A DNA stretch of 64,000 nt. It comes from Ifrita kowaldi (Eukaryota; Chordata; Aves; Passeriformes; Cinclosomatidae). Shown here piece by piece: positions 37,152 to 48,437 of this stretch (the first letter of the stretch is position 1; every line of letters starts with the position of its first letter). The DNA lies in NCBI GenBank assembly GCA_013398055.1, contig VZRS01014466.1, positions 124,001 through 188,000 of the forward strand. The letters run 5' to 3'. The notes beneath the pieces are model-generated. The model searched no databases. It was not told where the DNA came from and saw nothing but the letters and a program-made list of their open reading frames with translations. Both the position numbers and the translations under genes were made by a program.

Positions 37152-39048
37152 CCAGGGAACAGAAGCTCCTGCATATAACTGGAGACCATCTGCTAGTATG
37201 AGAGGGAGAGAAAAAACACGTGTTTAAAAGGGAAAAGGGGAAAAAAAAGTGCAATACCAAAGAAGGAAGTTTAACTACACTACATGAAACCTGGCCAAAT
37301 CACCTCTGGTAAAAGTTTAAGGGATAGAAGAACTTAAGAAGTCATTGTTTGCAGTTTCCTACTACAGTATCTTTGTGTTGAGATTGTTCTGATAGAACCA
37401 GATTAGACTTTGGTGTAAAATTGACAAACTGCCAGTGAAGATGCTGCCAGTTAATTCACTTCCACTAAAGGCAGATTGCAGCTTCTTTTATTTTCTCAAC
37501 AATATTTACAGTAAAACTGCACCAACTTTTAACATCAGTATTTTCCACAGTGTTGTAGTATACTGCCTATCCCCAGAGCACCACTCAGTCATCAGGTTGC
37601 ATGGGAATATTATTCAGTATAACAACAGCTCTTGGCACACCACAAATACAGTTTTGTTCATGTTATTAATGTGATCTATAAATAAAATACTTATATATTC
37701 AAATTTAAAACATTCTTAACTGATTTCACTAGATTCCTAGGTCCAAATTGATTCAGGATTTTTTCTGATGCATTGAATTGATGAAAAATACAGACAAAAC
37801 AATTTACTAAGAATAGGAAAGAAAAAAGAAAAATGCATTCTGAAGAAGAGGTTTCCATTAATAAGTGAGGTTAGGAGAGAACAAGGAAAAGAACAGGAAC
37901 CTGAATCCTGACAGACACTGCTGAAGCTACTGGCTTTACCTAGGAGAGACTGTTCTGATTCTGAAGCACCTGGTACCCAGAACCTTGGAATGCTGAAGAA
38001 GACCCTGAAGGGAAGGGGACAAGGAAGCAGAACAGAAAAGTGACAGTCCACAGCAGGAACATGCCAGCTTTGAAATGCCCCTGCACAGACTGTGCAGGAA
38101 GAAAGGCATTCCAGAATACCCAGGTAAGGGACAGTCTTAGAGTCCAGATTTTGGTGCTGTATTCTGCTTCTCTTGGCACAGACCTTAGACAGAAGTGCCG
38201 GTCTCTGCCTTTGTGCATGTGGCCATGACAAATACAATTCTCACTTCTCCTCCTCATTGTCCCCCATATAACTTGATAGAGCACCCTTGCATATAGCTCT
38301 CTGATACTCCAGGAGAAGGCAAAATACAAATATTGTCCTTATTTTTCTCATTCCAATTTTCTCCTTTTAAAATATATTTTATTATAAAGACATGTCAGAT
38401 GAGCCCACCATCATTTTCAGAGTCATTCAGTGTGTAATTGTTGAGGAGAAAACTGTTATAACCTTCATATGAAATTTATGGCCATGTACTGTGCTGCACT
38501 GCATAGCTTCTAGCAACATTATGGTGATCCCTGGACTGTGTTTTTCCTTATCTAGCAATCATTCACACAGGACCCATAGTGGTCTTTCATTAAACACAGG
38601 TTCTCTTCTGCTTCTCATACACACCACCCTGAAGCTTTAATGTGTTACCTGACCTGCTGGAAGCCACTTACTCTGCAGCTGAGGCAGATTTCTCTTACCT
38701 AGAGGAAAACATTCCCTTTTTGCTGCCGGGTGACTGTAAAGTGAAAGGGATCTAGGCCAGCACCCAGCCCAGCTCGAGGAGGTGGCAGAAGACCTAAGTG
38801 GCACTAGACTGGTATCAGGCAGCCTGTGTTGCTCTTCCGCTGCATTAGAAATTCAAAGCATTTGACTCTATTTCCCACCTCACTCTTGGCCTAACTTTCT
38901 AATTCATGAGTTCTCCCAAGCAGGGGGGATTGCCAATCAAATTTTGGCCCATGCTTTATATGTCTCTTAGTGCCTATGATGCCTCAGATCTACTTATATC
39001 AAGGCATGGGAGATTATGTGTCAGCACATGTCCTGGTTGAAGTACTGC

Positions 39049-39122
39049 TGCTTATGCCACCAGCAGAGCTCATCCCTGAGGTTGCACAAGCTGATTATTG
39101 TATGCAGGTGGCAGCATAAGCA
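39049..39122 (+). other. 74-nt imperfect hairpin (pre-miRNA-sized)
   Basis: TGCTTATG (39049-39056) pairs with CATAAGCA (39115-39122). CCACC (39057-39061) pairs with GGTGG (39107-39111), leaving a three-base bulge on the 3' side. One A-A mismatch and three more pairs follow, closing a 37-nt loop. The stem is about 16 bp. Size is in the miRNA precursor range, but the stem is shorter than usual and the mature arm matches no miRNA I recall. Confidence 0.2.
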
Positions 39123-42100
39123 TCTACTTTTGAACACATCAGCAAGTATAAATATAAAACAAAATTATCAGGTAATAGCAAATATAAGAGGTTGGAATGA
39201 AAGCAAGTACTCATTAAATTTAGAGCCAAACCTCACGTCGATTTTCCTTTTATAATTCTCCCTCCAATACATATGCCTCAGAAAACACCAAGTGATGTAA
39301 AACAGGTTTAGTGGTTTATTTCAGGAAAAAAAATTCTCAGCATCCTATAGCTGCTTAAAAGTAAGTACTTACACGATTTCGTTAGTTGATTGGGTTCCCC
39401 TCAAGTCTCAAGTTGTTTTACCTCATAAAGGGTTTCACCAGTACAGATAAAACAGCAGAAGTTATACGGTGCTTACAGAGGCAGGACAACTTTTCATCTG
39501 CTACCCTGCTCTGAAATGCCCTGTGCCTCCCAAGTAAACTCAACCAAGGCTGCAGTAAGGCTCCCCACAGCTGTACAGCCTGCACATGTGCAAGCTGATC
39601 CCCAAACATGTAGCTTCCAGCAGAGAAAAGTACAAAAGCTATGACATGTTTCTATACTAATCTTACATTTGAGGTCGTATTTCCAGGAAAAAAGCTCTCC
39701 TAAGCTCATTCTTTCACTCATTTTTATTACTGCTTTTGCATTATTGGCCAATTTATAAAATGCCTCCACACTGCACAGCTTGGCTGCCAAGTACAGCCAC
39801 ACGGGTGTGAAGCTGAGCTAGCAAAGAACAAAATTAAAGCAAAATTCTTGCACTGAATAAACCAGAGTAATAGATAAATTCATGAACTTGTGCAAAGACA
39901 CGCAGAAAAGAGCTGGCAATACTTAGAGGTTTAAAATAACTGGGACATGTCCATGTACAAGTGGTTTTGTCCAGCAGTGTTACATGAGAGCACTTGCAGA
40001 AACCAGCTGGCAGGTCTGCAAGAAACACCTACACCCAGCAAGCCTGAGCTCTGTTTCACCATGCACTTTCCCTTCTCCTTTCCCCCACCAAAACATATTG
40101 TATAACTTTAGAAAACCATTATAATTCTGATGATGCTCCCAGGGTTCTTATTCAGTTGAGAAAATATTGGTAGGGCTCAGTAATGACTCTTTGCAATGCT
40201 CAGCTGCCCTTGGGCAGTAAAATAATTCCTAGCTTCTCCTGCTGCACACTAGTTCTATAATATCAGTATATATTTTTCATCTCTAGCACACCAGAGTGCA
40301 GATTATTCTAATGTGACTGATGGTAGGAGTCACCCTCTTCGCCAGCAGCATATGCAAATCTCCAGTGGCCCTCAGGAAAAATCTTTACCTTAAGGGGAAG
40401 AAGCCAGTAGCTGGCCAAGGTAGAGTTTCCTGCACTCCTTTGGGGAGTGGTAGGTGTTGACCGCAGCCTGCGAGAGAGGAATGGTCCAGACTGAACACTG
40501 ATCCAACAGCCAACAGCTCCTGTATCAGCTACTCATTCTCATGGAGAGGGGGAGGTCACAACCCACCAGCAGTAGTGAAGGAAAGCATGCTGCTGTGCTT
40601 GGCGTCTGAAAACTGCAGGAGGTAGAACAGAGACCTGACCAAGCAATGACACACATCACTCTATGATGTGCAGTCTCCCCTGACACTGGCCTGATGAGCG
40701 GTAGAAAGGAAGCTGATCTGAAACAGAAGTAAAGAAAGCCATCAGTCCTGTGGCAACTTACTGGCCCTACAGGAAAAATAACCAGTCTGTCTTGTAAGGA
40801 AAATGGTTTTTTCTCCTTCACAGCTCACATGGGATAGACAGAATATGCAGACAAGGTTTTTCAGCATGTACCACTGTCAGGTAGTTCCATGCCACCAACA
40901 CCTGTGTATTTTCACTCATCGTTGGAGGCATTCAGCTCTTTCATGGAGGACTGGAAAACCCTGCCCTATGAGCTGTCAGACAAAATTAATCTTTCACCCA
41001 AATAAAGACCATAGGGCAAGCAAAACATGCTGAAGCTGGAGTCATGGCAAAACAACAGTGTCAAGGCATTACATTGGCACAGTGTTTTGATTGATTTTAA
41101 TTGTTTTGAATTTAAAACGTGGGCTCCCTGTACCTAGGAGTTCTTGTGACTTTTAAGGTTCAGCACAAACTTAGGTATTTTGCATTATCAGTCACTACAG
41201 AGACACTGATACAGGTAACCTTTCCTATTAGAAACCATATCACATGACTAAAGTAGCCACAGGAAATAGCATAAAAAAGCTAAAGCTAGACTTCTTTGTT
41301 AGGCAAGTATTACCCCAAACTGATGCCAGGACAGACCAAATGGGACACATTTCTGAATAAAGAGGTGGTATTTAAGGGATGAAAAGCCATGAGTTTTAGT
41401 GAAGTTGAACTGAGAAAACATTCTCCAAGAACCATATTAAAATGAGACAGCATGCTCATGTAGACAGTATGTAAGCACATTTTGAAGAGCTGTCAGAGTT
41501 TAAGGCTGAATTCTCATCTTCAGTAATCTCAAGGCAAATCAGGGAAATCACATGTAACTGCTTTTGTAGTATAAACACACTAAATGTGTATGTTTCCAAA
41601 ATGGGAATTACTTGGAAATTTTGTGATCATTAACAAACTCTTTTACAGTACCAGCAAAACAGAACCTTAGCAGAATCCAAGTTATGCCATCAAATCTTGT
41701 CTCTCTTGTGTCAGGTCTAGTTAAACCCTAATAATTTCTGAGACTGATAGAGGCAGTTCAATTTTGTAAGAGCGCCCGTAGTTCATTTTGCCCCTAATGG
41801 GCAATGATTTGACATTTAACCTCATTAGGGCAAGTATCCTAATCCTCCAAAACATTCACCTACTTCAAGAACATGCCTTTGTATGCCACAGATGTGCATT
41901 ACACTTTTCAAAACATGGTAGAATATTCCATGTGTTGAGGGAATACAGCTGCAAAATTATAGCTACTTTTGGCTTAATGAGCAAATGCATTAAACACTAT
42001 TATCTGCCTTAAGTGCAGTTGCATGGAAAAATCTAAGAGACATAGCATTCTCTGAAGAAACAGGGTCTATTGAATGATTGATGTTCCACAGATAATATTA

Positions 42101-42910
42101 CTTTTCCATGTGTGTAAAATGCATAGGAAAAAATGTAACCAGCAATAGGATAGTTTGAAATATTTTCTTGCAAGTATAAATCAATCTTAACTGCACTCAA
42201 AGTATTTGAATTTCCAGTCAGTTTTTGCTAAGTGTTCTCTTGCAAGGAATTGCTGTGAAGAGTTGTATCAGCTGCTTCATGAAGGAGCACTGAATCACAT
42301 CATAGAGAATAAAGTACATAGTGCAGGTTTAGGTTGTTTTTAACTGAAAACTGAAGCTCCGCTAATAAAAAAGAGTTTATTGCATCATAGGATAGGAACT
42401 CTGGCATCCTGTTCCATGCTTGTCTAAGGCAAAGCCTGAGCTAATTGTCATGTACATCCATTTGATATTTGAGAACCACATTGGTGGATGCCAGTGGGAA
42501 CGTTTCAGGATTATTTTTTCTTTAGTTTAATATATTTCCATAATATTACACTTCATCTGAGAAGGAAAAATCTACATTGCACATTTCTCCAACATAATTA
42601 AAAATGTAGCAGGGGAGAACACTTAAAATGTATGAATATTAATCAAAATTTTTAAAAACCCCAAAAATATTCTCTCACATTTTTGTATGTATCTTAATGA
42701 ATTAAAACAAATTGGTTCTGTGTTCCACATCAAACTGCAGTTTTCTGATACTGTTTTCTGTTGTCAGGTATGTGTTCTCTCCTATTTCTTGCAAAAATCT
42801 CCACCCAACTAAATGAAGTCATTCAATTTTATTGGATGGATCATTTAATTGTTTCCAAACCTCTTTTCTCTGAAAAAATAACTATCAAGATCAAGAAGCT
42901 GTAGCATTTT

Positions 42911-42970
42911 TACATATATTTTATACATATATTTTCATATACTTATACATACGTGTATGTTTACACATAT
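42911..42970. repeat. Low-complexity TACATATATTTTA-type array
   Basis: TACATATATTTTA (42911-42923) is followed by a near copy at 42924-42937, then degenerate TATACTTATACATACG-like units ending in ACACATAT. It is AT-rich low-complexity DNA in a generally AT-rich neighbourhood. Confidence 0.6.
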
Positions 42971-44144
42971 CAGTACTGAACTTTATACCTATTAAATGCA
43001 TTTCCAGACCTATACAAACATGTACAGAGCAATTACTGTTAGGCATTTGGAATTGGTGTCTGTATTTAGCACAAAATTTTGTTAATAAAATACTTTTTGC
43101 AAAGTTTCATGGCTATAAGACAGTTAGGAAAAGTGAAACAAGTAAACAGCTTAATAATAAGTAAAACAAATTCCTGAATGTTAAGAATTTATCTAAAGCA
43201 CATTTCAAAGACTTACTGAATGAGTTAAAGAGAGATTAGGAACTGGTGCTAAGGTTCTTTACAGACTGTTTTGTATAGCTAAAGCTATTGCATATTTACC
43301 AACTATAGCAAGCCTTATTAAAATATATGGGAAGAGATCTACTGTTTTTGTATCAGTTTGGGGAGCTAAATCACACACTTTCATTTTAGTAAAACTTATC
43401 GAACATCTAAGAACAAGTTCAGCTCCTTCATTAAAACTGCCAACACTGGCCACATCCCTTTAAGACAACAGGTGGTAGAGAGTTTGTTTGCTGAAATCAT
43501 TTCTCTTACATAAATTTACTTGCATGGCTGGGTTTTGGATTTGGTCTCAAAAATAAGTGTGTGTGAATGACTCTCTTTGGGATTGTCCAGCTTCCTTCCA
43601 CTTCCTTCTCAATGCCCCTCCTGCAGCAGGACATCCTGCATTTTAGGAATTTCAGTTTCTTATCTCAGCAGCTTTAAAAGCATTGTCTGAGTCAGGAGTT
43701 TTCTTTTACGTCTTAAGTGTCTGGTATGCAGCTGGCATCTAACCTCACACGTGTGTACTCTCAGATCTGTCTTTTTCAAGTTGGTATTCAACAAGGAAGG
43801 AGTATGCATGGAAAAGCCAAACAGGACAATGCTCCATGACAAGCAGACTGCCTAGGATACTCTGACTTCTTTTTCCTAGCAGTTCCTCTAGAGTGTCTTT
43901 TCTCTCCCTTGCCAAAATTCTCTAATCCTCATATTGCCAAAAAAACCCACAAACAAAAACAACCGCCACCAACCCCCAAAAAGCTGTTTCAAGTATTCTG
44001 TGCATTAATACACACAAATATATATGAATAAATATATTTACACAAATGAATTTACTTTCACACTTTTCTTCTTACATGATAGTTTGTTACCCACAGTTAT
44101 CTTTTTAAGCCAACGCTAAAGGCTTCATTACCTTGACCTGGTCT

Positions 44145-44203
44145 GTTATCTTAAGTGCTAGAGATCTATCTTAAATGTTATCTTAAAGGCTAGCTCCAGA
44201 TCT
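44145..44203 (+). repeat. 32-bp-period local duplication
   Basis: GTTATCTTAAGTGCTAG followed by AGATCT (44145-44166) recurs as GTTATCTTAAAGGCTAG followed, after four extra bases, by AGATCT (44177-44203). The 17-bp cores match at 15 positions. It is a diverged tandem duplication with no coding context. Confidence 0.65.
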
Positions 44204-45449
44204 GTGACAGGGCTCAGAACCACACCAGGGTTAGCCAATCCCATATTATTATGTTCAGTTTGGTCCAGAAGTTTGCACCACAGACTGTGTGCTGGGGGAT
44301 CACATCACTTTTGTGTCAGTCAGCATTCTCTCTCAGCAAATTGCTCTGGATTGTCCAGTCTGGACAGAAGACTGTCCCTGTCTGAAAACTTTTCCACAAA
44401 TATCCGAAGTGAGCTAACTGCTATCACTATAAGCTAACAGGCTTGTTCCCAAATGAACTTGGAACTGAGGCTAAAAACGGATATACGAGAGACACTGTCT
44501 GGCAATTACAGGTTTTTTCCTTTACATATGTTGTCAAAAGACATCTTCCATGTTTCATAAAGGCATTTTATTTCCTTATTCAGACTACCACAGAAATGTT
44601 TCCAGGAATAGGTCACAGGATCAGGGACCAGTACTTGACGGGATTTTTGCCTGTGCCATCGGGTCACTTTACCATCCTAGACAAGTCATTGGAGCACTTC
44701 ACACCCTATTACACCAGAGAACGTGACATGACAGTAACATGGGGACTCAGTTTGATAACTGTTCCTGTTATACTTGGCTTAGCATAAACAACAATGAAGC
44801 AAAGTTATTTTTCTAACTTAGTTCAGCCATAACAGATATTTCCTCCACATTTTGAATAAATGGTAATTCCCAACAGTGTAGTTTACAAGTTAAAATCTTC
44901 AGCTATTCATTAATGAGCCTTAAGCCTACCTTAAAGCTTACCCTATATATTTATATGATTTGACATGAAAACTTTAATTTCCTAAGGCTGCAAGTTGCAG
45001 GGGGACAGGTTTTTATTGATAAAGTTTATTTGCTCTTTTATAGTCACACCCAAAATAGCAAGCAAGCATTCAAGTGTAATGTGGTCTTTACCAATGCTAG
45101 GAGAGTTGAATGTATTTCCTTAAAAAAAATCATCATAGCAAATGCTTTAAATTAACACCGCTTTCGTATTACTTGTTTATTACTGTCTGTATCACTGCTT
45201 TCCTCTACAACAGTCAGAGAGTTCTCATAGAAAGAAGCAATGCCTAGTTCACTTTTACATGCCTGTTTAGAGCTCATTCTTAACTTTTTATTGGTACAAA
45301 TCCAGGCTTCTGCTTTGTGCATTTATTTAGGCATAAAAACCCAGTCAACAGTTCTATGAATCACGCATTTTGTGCAATGAACTACAGCTCCTAAAGATGC
45401 TCAACATCATGTCACTCCAATAATGACATATTTAGCATGTAAGTGCCAC

Positions 45450-45468
45450 AAAAAAAAAAAAAGAAAGA
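45450..45468 (+). repeat. A13 run with GAAAG
   Basis: Thirteen A residues followed by GAAAG. No recognisable retroposon lies upstream. Confidence 0.6.
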
Positions 45469-47992
45469 ATAACAGAACATTCAGCAGCATTTGTACCCCA
45501 CTTCAATGTTTTTTTGAGATAAACTCAATTTCATCACATTCATACCAGCGTCATGGCACCAGCAACAATGACATTGGAAGTTTTGTAGTAAGGTTTAATA
45601 TCCTTTCCTCCTGAGGAATGTTTGCTCGTTAGTACAGAGAACGGTGTTAAGCTGTAAATTATTTTATGTAGGTAATTTAGTTAATAGTTCATTGAAATGA
45701 GTTAGCATGAAAAAGTTGGTTCTGATCTACTGAAAAGTGTTTTCTGCAAAGTAGAAAGCACAGCAAACTATTGGTGATGGAAATTTGTCTTCTTTTTGTT
45801 TATAAAGCTCTAGGATGGCTTAAGAACGCAGTTACAGCTTCAATTGCAAATATACACTATATTGCACACCTGTCAACCAACAACTTCTGAATAGCTACTT
45901 CTGTCTAAGTTGATACCTGACTGCTCATAAACCTTTCTGTTAAAGCTCTTTAAAATGTTATAGGGATGCTATTTGCACACACACCTCAATAAAGAGGGAG
46001 ATTATTTAAACACAAAAATCACACACTTGATAGTGGACCACATAAAGTGTATTTCACTAATAATTTGCCAGGACATTGACATTATATGGCTCACTATAGT
46101 ATTAACCAAGCCATAAAGGCAGGGTGACAAAAATACCTGACTCAGAGTTCACAGTAATAACTACATAAAAAGTGTATTGTCACAAGAAATTCCTGTTAAT
46201 ACTGTTTAGAAATAGCGAGCCCTGCTTGGGCTCAGTGGATGCTTACGTGTTGAGATACATTTTCTGTTCATTTGGTTTGCCCCAGCGCATCACAGTCACC
46301 TGTATATGCTCTGCAACATGGTCCAAAATCAATGTGCAGCTAAAAACCACTAGATTATCTCCAAGCCACTTCTGCCTCTGTCCTCTCAAACCAGAGATGC
46401 TACAAGGTGCAACAGCAAAAATAGTCCATAAACTACAGACTTCCATTGAAGGAAAATAAACCCCAATAATTAGCAGCATTCACAGCTAAAGAGATGCAAG
46501 AAGAAACAAGTGATTTGAATGGCAAAAGCCAAGCCTTCAGCAAGAATAACATGTGCTAGGAAGCAAGGTCGGAAACATATCTGTTCTCAAAAAACTGATC
46601 CCTTAAGCTAGACACCTGAGGTTTGCCATACTATTCTGGTTAAAATTTTGCTGCCATCCTGAATAGGCAATCCCATCATACCAATGACCCACCCAGCAGA
46701 TCTCCCCACATCCTTCTGATAATCATTGCATCTGTGTCACATCCAAGTGCAGAGCTACTGAAATTCAGATAACAGAGGTAGTACTGCCAGCATTGTTCCT
46801 TGCTGTCCTTTATATTGGAGTAATTATTACATCTATTTACATAGCCCAAAAATAAGACACCTTTAGTTAGTTTCTGCCTAACCTTCCAACCATGTAGCAC
46901 AACAAAAAAATGAGGGGAAGATGGAAAATTAGAACAAGCATTTTTACAACACAGGGCTACCTTATTTAGAAAGCTCTATCCCAATATCACTCTTGTACTT
47001 TGGAGTCCTAAGCCCAGGGATACACAGTCTGAGACAGCAGGAGGAAATGCTAGCCCATGTGTTAAAACGCAAATGTTTTGAAGAGGAAGCATGTGGCATT
47101 TCTGATAGACTTGTCTTTGGGGAATGAGGATGCTCTTCCTCTCTTCTGCCCTGGCCAGCCATGCTCTGCTGCAAATGTGTTTGACCAGAGCCAGGCATTG
47201 TAAAACTGCAACCTATTTTGCTGAATATTATCAGTCTTTCTTAACAAGATATCAGAAATATGTTGGCTTCCAATAAGAATGTCTTGGTTAGGAAGGATAC
47301 TTTGGAGCTGTATCAAGCTGAGTACATGAGGATCAGAGCAACCATAGTGAACAAGAGAAGGGCATCAGAATAGTTTGTCCGCTGGTAGATTAAAGACAAA
47401 ACACTAGTTTACAAACAGGGAGATAAGATTGGTTCATTGTGATGCCTCCTCTGCATAGCATTGAGGAACATGCAGTTCTCATTCTTTTACATTGTAATTT
47501 CCCTCAAGGATACAGTTAAAACAGTATTTAATTTTGACTGTAAGCTTCAGCTGAAGTCTCCACTGCTTCATTTGTAATGTCTTAGTTTTATCTTATCAGT
47601 GTAGCCAAGTCTCAGTGTATTTAGAGAACTTGACCACATCTCCCTAGCTCCCTAATACATTTTTCCCTAATCACCTAACCAGCAGATTTTGACAGCTTTC
47701 ACTGCAATTGCCTCACGGCTTACTCAATGTTCTACACTGCCATCACATGGCAGAGTACTTGCTCTGTGTATATTTCAATAAATTCACAAAAAATCACTAA
47801 AACCTTTCAGATAAATGAAGGTAGAGATAAGCACAGATTCCCAAGGGTACATACCCATTCACCTCTGGAAAGACAGCCCAGTTAGGCTCCAAACCCTTTT
47901 GCACACATCTGAAAAGTCCTCTGGAGGATCCAGATCCCCTGGACCACTCCAAAAGTCTCAACACTTAATCCTGTGCGGAAAAAACAAAACAC

Positions 47993-48437
47993 TAAATCAT
48001 TGCAACTGGAAGAAATCTTAGGGCATCTCTGCCCAGCCTCCCACTCAAAGCAGCTTCAGCACTGAATCCAGAGCAGGTTTCTCAGGGCTTTTCCAGTTCC
48101 AGAAAACCTCCATGACTGACTGCACTTGTTCCACTGCTTCATTACGCTCATAGTGACTTTTTTTTCCCCACACCAGACCTTCAGATTCAGTTTATGATCA
48201 GTCTTTTGTTTTCTTGCCATGTACTTCAGTGAAAACCTGGGTCCACCTTCTGCTGTTGGGTTTCTCCCTGCTCCCATCCTCCCTTCTCTCCAGGCTGAGC
48301 AAGTCCAGCCTTTCTTCACAGGGCCACTGCTCCTGCCCCCAGGGAGCTTGGTGGCCTCCACTGAACTCACCCCAGTTCAATCCATTCTTTCCTGTACTGG
48401 GCAGGACCCAAAACCAGAGGAAATAACGAGGTGCTCA
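47993..48437 (-). repeat. CR1 LINE 3' fragment, old copy in antisense
   Basis: Read on the plus strand this is the reverse complement of a CR1 3' region, with its landmarks in the right order: AATCATTGCAACTGGAAG near 47996, GCAGGTTTCTCAGGGC near 48072, TTCCACTGCTTCATTACGCTC near 48129, CTCTCCAGGCTGAGCAAG near 48286, GGTGGCCTCCACTGAACTC near 48350 and GGACCCAAAACCAGAGG near 48404. They correspond to the known CR1 strings for the 3' end, the CAACCTGTTCCAG region, the CCTGGAGAAG region and the GGCCTCCTCTGGAC region. Substitutions and small deletions are many, so the copy is old. No reverse-transcriptase domain is included. Open frames here are only the repeat. Confidence 0.88.

Larger units (their letters stand above)
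35446..47992. other. Gene-free unique DNA with scattered simple repeats
   Basis: About 12.5 kb without a supported gene. On the minus strand 37737-38237 is open for 166 codons, but it starts at TTG and has no ATG until near its end, and a second frame is open over the same DNA. A good splice donor string, CCCAGGTAAGGG, sits at 38119-38130 on the plus strand without a paired acceptor that I trust. The 114-codon frame at 44443-44787 matches nothing. 42500-43200 is very AT-rich. Listed sub-features are the only structures I could define. Confidence 0.5.

Noticed and set aside
38080..38098. CCTGCACA-GAC-TGTGCAGG inverted repeat near a consensus splice donor
   Set aside because: Eight-base arms are expected about once by chance, and the donor at 38124 has no partner acceptor or transcript support.
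37737..38237. Longest open frame, 166 codons on the minus strand
   Set aside because: It begins at TTG with no ATG until near its end, is Ser/Phe/Cys-rich without a domain, and another minus frame is open over much of the same DNA. About this length is expected once or less by chance in 64 kb.
44443..44787. 114-codon plus-strand frame
   Set aside because: No domain, no start context, flanked by AT-rich DNA; chance is adequate.
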